Positions 1 through 5,014 of a stretch of 7,914 nt of DNA are shown piece by piece. The stretch covers positions 1 through 7,914 of the forward strand of contig QFNE01000036.1 in the NCBI GenBank assembly GCA_003240735.1, written 5' to 3'. Positions within the stretch are counted from its first letter, which is position 1. Each line of letters opens with the position of its first letter. A program made the position numbers and the translations under genes. A model generated the notes under the pieces. That model saw nothing but the letters and a program-made list of their open reading frames with translations, was not told the DNA's origin and ran no database searches. Source of the stretch: Paracoccus denitrificans. GTDB taxonomy: Bacteria > Pseudomonadota > Alphaproteobacteria > Rhodobacterales > Rhodobacteraceae.

Positions 1-99
1 CCTTGCGGCAGGATCGCGCCGCACTCCATGCCGTCAATGAGGCCGCACGCGACATGCGCGGGACATCCATCGAGATCACCCATAGGGCCGTGGATGCCG
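1..99. repeat. Left copy of 99-bp terminal overlap (circular contig)
   Basis: Bases 1-99 are identical to 7816-7914. The base before the second copy (g at 7815) and the open reading frame both continue correctly across the join, so the two copies are one stretch of a circle counted twice, not a biological duplication. An exact odd length such as 99 is typical of k-mer overlap in short-read assembly of a closed molecule. The inferred circle is 7,815 bp. Confidence 0.95.
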
Positions 100-401
100 C
101 TGTGGCGCAGATGGATGCCAGCAAGGCCTTCGACAGGGCCGCAGACCGGCTCCTGGGGGCCCTGGAAGCCCATCAGAAGGCCAAGTGGCGCAGAGCGGGC
201 ATCATCGCCCTCATCGGGGCGCTATGCGGCGCTGTGGGGTTTCTCATGCGCGAACCCGTGAACAGGTTCACCGTCCTCCGCGAAGCAGGTGTCGAGATCA
301 GCCGCGACGCCTCCGATGCAGCCTGCAGAGACCTCGGCGGCAGAACCATGCCCTCCGGGGAAGAATGGGCCTGTGTCATCTGGCAGGACAAAGCGCAGTG
401 A
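1..401 (+). CDS. MobB-like single-pass membrane protein, 3' part (gene crosses the plasmid join)
   Basis: This is the C-terminal part, from residue 77 on, of the 208-aa protein that starts at 7590. The frame at base 3 matches the frame at 7818 exactly, and the stop is TGA at 399-401. It has a helical, alanine-rich stretch (residues about 77-136), then a basic KWRR and one membrane segment at about residues 141-158 (AGIIALIGALCGAVGFLM). A short tail of about 50 residues follows, with two cysteines (about residues 184 and 200) that could form a disulfide outside the membrane. This suggests a cytoplasmic helical domain anchored near its C terminus. It lies last in the accessory mobilization operon. 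RSF1010 MobB also has a membrane segment and sits in a mob operon, so a MobB-like role in linking the relaxosome to a helper coupling protein is possible. That rests on position and topology, not recognised homology. Confidence 0.8.
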   Translation, partial: LRQDRAALHAVNEAARDMRGTSIEITHRAVDAAVAQMDASKAFDRAADRLLGALEAHQKAKWRRAGIIALIGALCGAVGFLMREPVNRFTVLREAGVEISRDASDAACRDLGGRTMPSGEEWACVIWQDKAQ

Positions 402-430
402 GCTGTTGAGCAAAGGTCCGGGCCGAACCC

Positions 431-535
431 GTGAGCGAGCATCAGATCAAGCTGAAGGAGGTTTTCTGGAATAAGGCCATTGCCCTGTTCGCGGCATCCC
501 AAGCAGCTCAAATGGGGGTGCAAACAGCTTTCTGA
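431..535 (+). CDS. Possible small protein of 34 aa (GTG start)
   Basis: A short open frame starts with GTG at 431 and stops with TGA at 533-535, 29 bases after the membrane-protein gene ends. The product would begin MSEHQIKLKEVFWNKAIALF and is amphipathic to hydrophobic, without a clear full membrane span. AAAGG at about 414-418 is a poor, distant ribosome site. An AAGGAGG at 455-461 lies inside the frame and has no start codon at a usable distance. I do not recognise the protein. The codons look like a real gene of this plasmid, but it is short enough to be chance. Confidence 0.3.
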   Translation: MSEHQIKLKEVFWNKAIALFAASQAAQMGVQTAF

Positions 536-558
536 AGAACCACAGTCAAAAGCAAAAT

Positions 559-577
559 GGGCGAAGCCCTTTCTTGT
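559..577 (+). terminator. Weak intrinsic terminator candidate after the mob operon
   Basis: A 4-bp GGGC/GCCC stem with a GAA loop is followed by TTTCTTGTT on the plus strand. It lies after the membrane-protein gene and the possible 34-aa frame and before the replication origin, where read-through from the mob operon would need to stop. The stem is short, so this is tentative. Confidence 0.35.
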
Positions 578-637
578 TCTAAGTTCTTCTTAGTTCAGAC
601 CGGTAATTATATAAAAGAATCAACATCATATGGATTT

Positions 638-700
638 ATAAGTGGGGAATGGGGACTGATAAGTGGGAAATGGGGACTGATAAGTGGGAAATGGGGACTG
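638..700 (+). repeat. Three tandem 21-bp iterons
   Basis: The unit ATAAGTGGGAAATGGGGACT(G) occurs at 638-658, 659-679 and 680-700 with no gap. The first copy differs from the other two by one base (GTGGGGAAT instead of GTGGGAAAT). A 21-bp period puts successive sites on the same face of the helix, as expected for Rep_3 initiator binding. Three copies is at the low end for iteron plasmids. Confidence 0.9.
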
Positions 701-709
701 AATCACGGA

Positions 710-739
710 TTGACAGGTGGATAAAAACTCACTGATTGT
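710..739 (+). promoter_or_regulatory. Candidate rep promoter with a perfect -35
   Basis: TTGACA at 710-715 matches the -35 consensus fully and lies just after the last iteron. The -10 candidates at the right spacing (733-739, TGATTG or GATTGT) are poor. Transcription would begin at about 745-746, on the rep start codon itself. Overlap with Rep-binding repeats would fit autorepression of rep, common in this plasmid type. Confidence 0.4.
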
Positions 740-744
740 CCACC
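716..744. promoter_or_regulatory. Pair of inverted DnaA-box-like motifs
   Basis: The minus strand at 716-724 reads TTATCCACC (8 of 9 to the DnaA box TTATCCACA). The plus strand at 736-744 reads TTGTCCACC (7 of 9). Together they form an AGGTGGA/TCCACCT inverted repeat (715-721 and 739-745) that ends at the rep start codon. They may be DnaA sites, or a half-iteron operator for Rep. Confidence 0.45.
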
Positions 745-745
745 T

Positions 746-1765
746 ATGATCAAGACTCTGCAAATCGCGGCTGACCGCGCTCACGACGAGACCAAAACAG
801 TGCTGCCTGCCGAGGTGGCGCGCGGGGTCTACATTGAGAATCCGCCAAGCGCCGAAGCCCTCAAGCTGATGCACCTGCTGATCGGCACGGCGGGCGGACG
901 CATGGCCGATGATGTGCGTCACGAGTTGCGGCTGGCAGACATCAAGAAGATCGATGGTATGCGAAACCATACCCGCGCCACGATGCGGAAGCTCTTTGTC
1001 GAACTGCGGGGGGCAGTGATTGTCTTTGATGACACTGAAGCTCAATGCGAGATCATCGGCGGGTTTCTGGATCAGGCGACGCTGGATTACCGGCGTGAGG
1101 TCAGCGACGATCTCCTAGTCGCCTGGTGGTTCGGCAGAGCCTTCCGTGAGATGGCCGAGAAATCCTGTCACTGGGCTATCCTAGACCGGCAGACAGTATT
1201 CGCTCTGTCTTCGAAATACTCGATCCTGCTGTTCCAACATGTCGCCAGCCTGGTGAACCTCAATCATGTTACCAGCAAAACCTTCACCGTGGCCGAATTG
1301 CGGGCTGTGATGGGGGTGCCGGAAGGCAAAATACAGCGGTTTGCAGACTTGAATCGCGACGTTCTCAAGCCTGCTATTTCTGAGATTAATCAGACATCAC
1401 GCATGAAGCTAACTGCTTCGACGAAGAAAATCGGACGCACTGTCACTAGCATTACGATTTCTTGGAGTGAAAAGCCGCAGAAAGGCAAGCAAGACGCTAA
1501 GCGTGAACTGGATCGCTCCAAGGTTGGCCGAAAAGTGCGCCGAGATGGAACGGCAGAAATGCCAGCCACCACATTTCCTGAAACTGGCAGCATTGCTTAT
1601 TCGCCTTACTGGATCGATCTGAAGAGCGCGGCAGGCTGCAATGCAGATAACGCTAAGGTTGCCACCGATTTCCGGCGGTTCTTGAGGGAGCGTGGCATCT
1701 CCCGTGATGCTAGCAACATTGAGAAGCTGTTTTCGGATTTCTGCCGAACTGTTGGGAAGGTCTGA
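746..1765 (+). CDS. rep: Replication initiator protein, Rep_3 type
   Basis: The 339-aa product looks like a Rep_3 superfamily (RepB-type) plasmid initiator: two winged-helix domains that bind the upstream iterons and recruit the host replication machinery. Family-like features are SKYSILLFQHVAS (residues 156-168), usual near the end of the first winged helix, and LNRDVLKPAISEIN (about 202-215), close to the family pattern in the second. The length is normal for the family, with a basic linker (about 243-268) and an extra C-terminal stretch of about 70 residues. The start at 746 has no Shine-Dalgarno; the next in-frame ATG is at residue 42, too far in to leave a complete first domain, so 746 is preferred. 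The next gene follows after 2 bases, so the two are probably co-transcribed. The family call is firm; the subgroup is not. Confidence 0.92.
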   Translation: MIKTLQIAADRAHDETKTVLPAEVARGVYIENPPSAEALKLMHLLIGTAGGRMADDVRHELRLADIKKIDGMRNHTRATMRKLFVELRGAVIVFDDTEAQCEIIGGFLDQATLDYRREVSDDLLVAWWFGRAFREMAEKSCHWAILDRQTVFALSSKYSILLFQHVASLVNLNHVTSKTFTVAELRAVMGVPEGKIQRFADLNRDVLKPAISEINQTSRMKLTASTKKIGRTVTSITISWSEKPQKGKQDAKRELDRSKVGRKVRRDGTAEMPATTFPETGSIAYSPYWIDLKSAAGCNADNAKVATDFRRFLRERGISRDASNIEKLFSDFCRTVGKV

Positions 1766-1767
1766 AG

Positions 1768-2235
1768 ATGAGCTGGTCCATCAGCCAAGCGGCAAAAGAA
1801 ACTGGTTTGTCGAAGTCCACCATCAGCCGTGCCATCAAAGCCGGTAGAGTTTCCGCCTTAAGGCAGGATGACGGCGCCTATTTGATTGAGCCGGCCGAAC
1901 TATTCCGCGTCTACCCTCGTAGGGTTGCGCAACCCTTACCAGATGCGCGTCATGAAGCGGTGCGCAACCCACGTGAAGAAGCCTATGCAACCCCCTTGCA
2001 TGACGTGGAAATTTTGCAGGTGAAGCTTGCTATGACAGAAGCTCTGCTCCAGCAAGAAAGAGAAAATTCCAAGAAACAGCAGGAGACAGTAGAGGATCTT
2101 CGTAGGCGACTGGATGCTGCGTCAGAAAAGGTTCTTGCTCTGGCGCAACCTGTGCAACCGTCAATAGACGCGCGTCATGAAGCACCACGCAACCCTCCGC
2201 AACCCCGCCGATGGTGGTCTTGGAAGAAGAGCTGA
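1768..2235 (+). CDS. Helix-turn-helix / coiled-coil protein linked to rep
   Basis: The 155-aa product has an N-terminal helix-turn-helix of the excisionase/MerR-like kind (SWSISQAAKETGLSKSTISRAIKAGRVSA, about residues 2-31), used to bind DNA. A charged heptad-like coiled coil (about 80-122) and a Pro/Arg/Trp-rich tail ending RRWWSWKKS follow. The motif QPxxDARHEAxRNP occurs twice (about residues 54-68 and 129-143) and encloses the coiled coil. It starts 2 bases after rep, with GGGAAGG at 1754-1760 as ribosome site, so it is translationally linked to rep. Small plasmids often carry a second Rep-associated DNA-binding protein for copy control or partition here; that role is inferred from position. 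Its DNA carries an unusual GCAACC motif array, described separately. Confidence 0.8.
   Translation: MSWSISQAAKETGLSKSTISRAIKAGRVSALRQDDGAYLIEPAELFRVYPRRVAQPLPDARHEAVRNPREEAYATPLHDVEILQVKLAMTEALLQQERENSKKQQETVEDLRRRLDAASEKVLALAQPVQPSIDARHEAPRNPPQPRRWWSWKKS
1921..1936. repeat. Perfect 16-bp palindrome AGGGTTGCGCAACCCT
   Basis: This palindrome has no spacer and lies inside the helix-turn-helix gene. Its half, GCGCAACCC, recurs downstream in the same gene. It has the look of a binding site for a dimeric protein, possibly the gene's own product. Confidence 0.7.
1927..2205 (+). repeat. Array of seven GCAACC motifs and a 44-bp imperfect duplication
   Basis: GCAACC motifs begin at 1929, 1964, 1987, 2145, 2154, 2189 and 2199, five of them as GCAACCC. 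Segments 1927-1970 and 2152-2195 are 44-bp direct repeats with 34 identical bases, including GCGCGTCATGAAGC without change. The duplication is in frame and also repeats the peptide QPxxDARHEAxRNP. The seven motifs are read in all three frames (as QP, NP or TP), which peptide repetition alone does not explain. Confidence 0.75.
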
Positions 2236-2264
2236 GGCTTCACCAACAACAAGATCTTGGCAGT

Positions 2265-2293
2265 TTGACGCACATGTATTAAATATTGGTACA
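2265..2293 (+). promoter_or_regulatory. Candidate parDE promoter and operator
   Basis: A -35-like TTGACG (2265-2270) is followed after 17 bases by GGTACA (2288-2293), a weak -10. An imperfect 19-bp dyad with ends TGTA (2275-2278) and TACA (2290-2293) and matching AA/TT inside covers the core promoter. ParD-type ribbon-helix-helix antitoxins repress their own operon by binding such dyads. A second small palindrome, ACTTT-T-AAAGT, lies at 2295-2305. Confidence 0.4.
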
Positions 2294-2316
2294 AACTTTT
2301 AAAGTAAGGAGCGCCC

Positions 2317-2562
2317 ATGCCCCGCAACACCTCCGTTTCCCTCGGGGAGCATTTTATCGGCTTCATCAGCGCCCAGGTCGAAGCAGGCCGCTATGGCTCT
2401 GCCAGTGACGTGGTCCGCGCCGGGCTGCGGCTGCTGGAGGAACACGAAGCCCGCGTTCGAACCCTCCAAGCGGCGCTCGATGAAGGTGACGCCTCCGGGC
2501 CTCCCGAACCTCTCGACCTCGCCGCCTTCAAGACTGAGCTGCGCGCCGGACGCGTGGGGTGA
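2317..2562 (+). CDS. parD: ParD-family antitoxin
   Basis: The 81-aa product is a ribbon-helix-helix antitoxin. It opens MPRNTSVSLGEHF, the DNA-binding strand, followed by the GRYGSASDVVRAGLRLLEE helix pair typical of ParD/CopG-like antitoxins (about residues 24-42). The C-terminal half (about 43-81), with acidic and proline-rich parts, would wrap and neutralise the ParE toxin. AAGGAG at 2306-2311, 5 bases before the ATG, is a strong ribosome site and fixes this start. The stop overlaps the toxin start by 4 bases (GTGA). Antitoxin first and overlapping genes is the normal ParDE order. Confidence 0.93.
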   Translation: MPRNTSVSLGEHFIGFISAQVEAGRYGSASDVVRAGLRLLEEHEARVRTLQAALDEGDASGPPEPLDLAAFKTELRAGRVG

Positions 2563-2849
2563 CCAAGCTCCTCCGCTTCACCCCGGCTGCCCGCGCCGAT
2601 CTGGCTGGAATCTGGAACTACACCGTCCAGCATTGGGATACGCAGCAGGCCGATCGCTATCTCGAAGAGTTGCACGGTGTCTGCCTGGCCCTTGCCACCG
2701 GCGAAATGGTCAGTCGTCCGGTCGATCTGCGCCCCGGAACCCGCAAGGCGCGGTCTGGCTCACATATGGTCTATGTCCGGGAAGGTGCGGACACCCTCGA
2801 CGTGATCCGCATTCTGCACCAGCGCCAGGACGTTGAGCGCCACCTCTGA
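2559..2849 (+). CDS. parE: ParE-family toxin
   Basis: The 96-aa product belongs to the RelE/ParE toxin superfamily. Near the N terminus it has FTPAARADLAGIWNYTVQHWD (about residues 7-27) and GLxxxx-like helices. The core region around residues 60-80 has RPGTRKARSGSHMVYVREG, and the end is DVIRILHQRQDVERHL, the usual ParE ending. Studied ParE toxins inhibit DNA gyrase and kill cells that lose the plasmid. It starts with GTG at 2559, overlapping the last codon and stop of parD, so its translation is coupled to the antitoxin. Length and motifs look intact, so an active stabilisation system is likely. Confidence 0.93.
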   Translation: MTKLLRFTPAARADLAGIWNYTVQHWDTQQADRYLEELHGVCLALATGEMVSRPVDLRPGTRKARSGSHMVYVREGADTLDVIRILHQRQDVERHL

Positions 2850-2879
2850 CGTTCCCCTCACTCAACCCTGAGCCTCCCC

Positions 2880-2908
2880 TCCTCCCTGTAACGGGTGTTA
2901 TGCGCCGC
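2880..2908. other. Candidate Xer recombination site (weak on one arm)
   Basis: The plus strand has a TAA-N6-TTA core: an arm ending TGTAA (to 2891), spacer CGGGTG (2892-2897), then TTATGCGCCGC (2898-2908). The right arm matches 9 of 11 bases of the XerC arm of E. coli dif read in reverse (TTATGCGCACC). The left arm matches the XerD arm poorly. It lies between the toxin-antitoxin operon and the AT-rich cargo. Small plasmids use such sites to resolve multimers or exchange modules. This is a candidate only. Confidence 0.3.
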
Positions 2909-2952
2909 GCCAGGCAGGGGGGCGGAATCAGCCAGGGGTTGCAGAGCATAAC
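2897..2952. repeat. GTTATGC/GCATAAC inverted repeat at the GC-rich/AT-rich border
   Basis: GTTATGC at 2897-2903 and GCATAAC at 2946-2952 are exact reverse complements around a GC-rich 42-base centre. The sequence becomes AT-rich directly after the second copy. An integron attC site would have its arms in the opposite sense, so this is not one. The repeat may mark the border of the cargo region. Confidence 0.45.
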
Positions 2953-2972
2953 TTGTGAAACTGCCTATCTAA

Positions 2973-3446
2973 TCAAAATATGTTAAATGAAAACAAAACT
3001 CCTGATAAAAAGTTACACAACAAATAAAGAGCCAAATAAGAGAGAATAGCTGCGTTCTTTTTATCTTTGTTGTTATCATAATAAGCATCAGCAAGCGCCA
3101 TTGTGACTGCTACGCATGCTATAAAATTACCAAAGAAAATGAAGGTGGTGCTTTCTGACGAAAAGTTACCAAGAACGCCATCGCCAGAGTTAACAGAGAG
3201 TCCCAAAAGAATGACCACGTATGAAAATAGAATCATTTGAGGCCCTTCATAAGACGCATTGAAGAGCTCAAAGCTGTATTCCGTCCGCTTTATATAAAAA
3301 TAAGCTATAATAATAATAACGGCAAGGACCATTAATGCCGGGATTACCCATTCTGCATCGCGGCTTATTGTTTGATTCCAAATAAAGTATGTAAAAAATA
3401 CCAAGGCGTGCGCTGCAATCGACCTTTGGATAAAATTCATAAACAT
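2973..3446 (-). CDS. Small multi-pass membrane protein, unknown function
   Basis: The 157-aa product is mostly hydrophobic, with four or five membrane segments at about residues 9-25, 33-52, 70-86, 101-119 and 133-153. A polar loop with YYDNNKDKK (about 122-130) lies before the last segment. I recognise no family and see no enzyme motif. AAAGGA lies about 7 bases upstream of the ATG at 3446 on the minus strand. The gene is clearly AT-richer than the plasmid backbone, which suggests recent acquisition. It follows the 306-aa gene on the same strand, but a long hairpin separates them and it has its own TATAAT-type promoter candidate, so it may be separately controlled. Small multi-pass proteins next to regulator/protease pairs can be membrane effectors, immunity proteins or sensors; the sequence does not decide between these. 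Confidence 0.8.
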   Translation of the reverse strand: MFMNFIQRSIAAHALVFFTYFIWNQTISRDAEWVIPALMVLAVIIIIAYFYIKRTEYSFELFNASYEGPQMILFSYVVILLGLSVNSGDGVLGNFSSESTTFIFFGNFIACVAVTMALADAYYDNNKDKKNAAILSYLALYLLCNFLSGVLFSFNIF

Positions 3447-3484
3447 CAGTTTTCCTTTCGTTTAAAATTATGCAGATTTTTTAG

Positions 3485-3518
3485 ATTATAAGTAATTAAA
3501 TAGATTTGATCTATTTAA
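3485..3518 (-). promoter_or_regulatory. Promoter candidate with palindromic operator for the membrane-protein gene
   Basis: The minus strand reads TATAAT at 3490-3485, about 40 bases before the membrane-protein start. The region where a -35 should lie (about 3508-3513, TAGATC) is poor by consensus, but it is covered by a perfect palindrome with 10-bp arms: TTAAATAGAT (3496-3505), TTG, ATCTATTTAA (3509-3518). A weak -35 under a palindrome suggests control by a DNA-binding protein. The palindrome does not resemble the repeats upstream of xre. Confidence 0.5.
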
Positions 3519-3521
3519 CGT

Positions 3522-3562
3522 TTTACAGGTCACCGATCTTTAAAAAATCGGTGACCTGTAAA
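3522..3562 (-). terminator. Long perfect hairpin after the 306-aa gene
   Basis: Perfect 16-bp arms (TTTACAGGTCACCGAT at 3522-3537, its reverse complement at 3547-3562) enclose a 9-base loop. The hairpin begins right at the stop codon of the minus-strand 306-aa gene, so it probably ends or protects that transcript. No clear T-run follows on either strand, so it is not a textbook intrinsic terminator; a binding site or recombination border is also possible. Confidence 0.6.
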
Positions 3563-4483
3563 TTAAGCCACGCTGCTAATCTTGAGAATGGCGTCCAAGC
3601 GATTTTTCCAATCATTCGAATGGATGATTCTTGCATGATGATAACCATGCTGAATAATATCTCCTTTGCTTAGCTTCGCGAAAGCTGTCCAGTTTTTACT
3701 AAAGATATAAATCGCGTTTCCCTTACGGACACACTCTAAAACAACCAATCCACGACTCTTGAAATCATAAGCAATATAGTCTCCAAATCCGCCTTCTCCG
3801 ACATAAAGCTGGTCAGGATTATAGTTCATAATTGTTTTCTGGCGGTCCAAGATGACTTTCATCGTGGAAGGAGTAGCTTTGATATGAGTGGCCAGGTGAT
3901 TGCTCAATGCACTCCAGGGAGACTTGCCAGGAGGCAAAAGCTTCCATGCTACCCTTTTCATCTTCAAGGACGGGAATTTGGCCAAATTGCCTTGAACCAG
4001 TTCGCACTCTCCACACATCTCCAGCAGCACGTTTGCAGCACTACGGATCGCTTCGTGATCGGCGGGAACGTTTTTGAATGTTTGCGAGGTTAGATAAGCC
4101 TCGCTCCCAATCTTGCTGTAAGTAATTTCTTCAGCAGGTGGACTGATAAGTGTTCGAGGATAGCATAGTCTGTTGATATCCTTGAACTCTTCGTATTTAT
4201 TTCCTTGCCAATCAGTCCACGACCAGCTGATCGTGCGGATGTATCGATCCTCCTTAGGGAGGTTCTTATGGACTTCCCATCGTCCCTCCGCATTGAAGCG
4301 TGATGAGGGTCCACGACCTGCTGGAAGAATGGTTTCCCCGTCCTGTGGTGGCTCAGAAAAGCCCCAACGAGCAATCTTTGCCTGCATTGATGCCGTCAGC
4401 TTGACGACAACCCTTACATCATGTCCGGGAAGAATATCCCCCATGTAAGATTGTATGTTCAGTATTTTTGTCTTTTTTATCAT
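3563..4483 (-). CDS. 306-aa protein of unknown function, possible cassette effector
   Basis: I do not recognise a named family. The protein is soluble, with no signal peptide or membrane span. Three parts can be seen. The N-terminal domain (about 1-125) has conserved-looking blocks such as SRFNAEGRWEVHKNLPKEDRY (about 61-81, shown in part), WSWTDWQG and CYPRTLISPP. The middle helical part (about 126-215) has a CGEC pair (157-160). The C-terminal domain (about 225-300) has YVGEGGFGDYIAYDF, VVLECVRKGNAIYIF and ARIIHSNDWKNRL. From memory, a domain with a similar GNAxYxF...W...LSK...RIIH...W pattern ends many uncharacterised bacterial proteins. That is recollection, not a search. AGGAA lies about 10 bases before the ATG at 4483. 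It is divergent from xre, shares a control region with it, and is AT-richer than the backbone. Confidence 0.8.
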   Translation of the reverse strand: MIKKTKILNIQSYMGDILPGHDVRVVVKLTASMQAKIARWGFSEPPQDGETILPAGRGPSSRFNAEGRWEVHKNLPKEDRYIRTISWSWTDWQGNKYEEFKDINRLCYPRTLISPPAEEITYSKIGSEAYLTSQTFKNVPADHEAIRSAANVLLEMCGECELVQGNLAKFPSLKMKRVAWKLLPPGKSPWSALSNHLATHIKATPSTMKVILDRQKTIMNYNPDQLYVGEGGFGDYIAYDFKSRGLVVLECVRKGNAIYIFSKNWTAFAKLSKGDIIQHGYHHARIIHSNDWKNRLDAILKISSVA

Positions 4484-4549
4484 GGTCTTAGTTTCCTATT
4501 TTTGGTGGCGTAGAGCCATTTTTACTTTAGTTATTATCGTTGTTTCCGC

Positions 4550-4598
4550 TTGACCAACCTACTTGTTAGGCATATGAAAACTGACGAAATCGTAGGAT
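4550..4598 (+). promoter_or_regulatory. Candidate xre-operon promoter with downstream operator
   Basis: TTGACC (4550-4555), 17 bases, then TATGAA (4573-4578) is a reasonable promoter, predicted to start at about 4585. ATCGTAGGAT at 4589-4598 lies just after it. The same motif in the same relative position follows the facing promoter, which suggests a shared repressor, probably the XRE protein. The xre leader would be about 90 bases. Confidence 0.5.
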
Positions 4599-4669
4599 GA
4601 ATGGTCAAAGAAAAAGGCCGCGAATCGGCCGCACAAACCCTACGATATGATATAAGTATATCCTACGGA
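4589..4669. repeat. Three copies of an ATCCTACGAT-type operator motif
   Basis: Copies: 4589-4598 (exact, minus strand), 4637-4646 (ACCCTACGAT, 9 of 10, plus) and 4660-4669 (ATCCTACGGA, 8 of 10, plus). They flank or overlap the two facing promoter candidates between the 306-aa gene and xre. Repeated sites in such a region are what a phage-type XRE repressor would bind. Confidence 0.65.
4611..4630 (-). terminator. Leftward intrinsic terminator in the leader of the 306-aa gene
   Basis: On the minus strand, GGCCG (4630-4626), loop ATTCG, CGGCC (4620-4616) is followed by TTTTTCTTT. Five GC pairs and a T-run are typical of an intrinsic terminator. It works only leftward and lies between the predicted minus-strand promoter (4683-4655) and the 306-aa start (4483), so it could act as an attenuator. 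Confidence 0.65.
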
Positions 4670-4683
4670 AACGTCAATGTCAA
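4655..4683 (-). promoter_or_regulatory. Strong minus-strand promoter candidate for the 306-aa gene
   Basis: The minus strand reads TTGACA (4683-4678), 17 bases, TATACT (4660-4655): a perfect -35 and 5 of 6 in the -10. It overlaps the xre start codon (4677). Two operator motifs sit in its spacer (4660-4669) and just after the start site (4637-4646). Transcription would run left, through the terminator at 4630-4611, towards the 306-aa gene. Confidence 0.6.
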
Positions 4684-5006
4684 GCACAGAAAAAAGTGAT
4701 AACATCTTCGGAGAGCGCCTGCTCCAGGCACGAGAGGCAAGAGGACTGAATCAAACAGAGTTGGCAAAGCTGACAAGCCTTCAACCGGCCGCGATTGGGC
4801 ACTTTGAGAAAAATCGACGAAAGCCATCTTTCGCCAACATCAGAGTGCTGGCGAAAGCACTCAATGTAACTTCAGATTTTTTGCTCGGCCGCACGACAGA
4901 TCATGCCATGGGCGGAGCAACGACTGCATTCCGAAATGAAGAAAATCTCTCTGATGCAGATCGCCGAACTATTCAGGTGATGATTGATACTTTAGCAAAA
5001 AAATAA
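4677..5006 (+). CDS. XRE-family transcriptional regulator
   Basis: The 109-aa product has a Cro/CI-type helix-turn-helix at about residues 11-70: FGERLLQAREARGLNQTELAK, then LQPAAIGHFEKNRRKPSFAN and LAKALNVTSDFLLGR. The tail (about 80-109) may dimerise or contact the protease. The ribosome site is weak (GGAA at 4667-4670), and the start codon overlaps the -35 of the facing promoter, so RNA polymerase at one promoter may hinder expression from the other. It is followed after 8 bases by an ImmA/IrrE-type protease, the arrangement of ICEBs1 ImmR-ImmA and of the XRE-COG2856 pairs proposed as toxin-antitoxin-like. It probably represses the cassette through the repeats at 4589-4669. Confidence 0.92.
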   Translation: MSSTEKSDNIFGERLLQAREARGLNQTELAKLTSLQPAAIGHFEKNRRKPSFANIRVLAKALNVTSDFLLGRTTDHAMGGATTAFRNEENLSDADRRTIQVMIDTLAKK

Positions 5007-5014
5007 GAGGAATA

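Larger units (their letters stand above)
402..637. other. Non-coding stretch upstream of the iterons
   Basis: Apart from the possible 34-aa frame at 431-535, this stretch has no gene. It holds a short GGGC-GAA-GCCC hairpin (559-569) followed by TTTCTT, a small CTAAG/CTTAG inverted repeat (579-583 and 589-593), and a switch to AT-rich sequence from about 601 to 640. The AT-rich block beside the iterons is the likely strand-opening region of the replication origin. Confidence 0.5.
601..745. other. Plasmid replication origin (oriV) region
   Basis: An AT-rich block (601-640), three tandem 21-bp repeats (638-700) and two DnaA-box-like motifs (716-724, 736-744) stand directly before the start of a Rep_3 initiator gene. 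This is the usual layout of an iteron-controlled theta origin, in which Rep monomers bind the repeats, DnaA helps and the AT-rich block melts. The exact limits of the minimal origin cannot be read from the sequence. Confidence 0.75.

Noticed and set aside
1..99. Terminal direct repeats of a mobile element or linear replicon
   Set aside because: An open frame crosses the join intact and the repeat lies wholly inside that gene, which fits a circular contig overlap instead.
455..461. Strong Shine-Dalgarno AAGGAGG
   Set aside because: No start codon lies at a usable distance downstream; it is probably chance.
626..1045. Minus-strand frame across the iterons and early rep, with a repeated peptide
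   Set aside because: The repeated peptide is only the translation of the tandem 21-bp iterons (period divisible by three), and rep on the other strand is certain.
2897..2952. Integron attC site suggested by GTTATGC and GCATAAC
   Set aside because: The arms are in the opposite sense to RYYYAAC...GTTRRRY, and there is no integrase gene.
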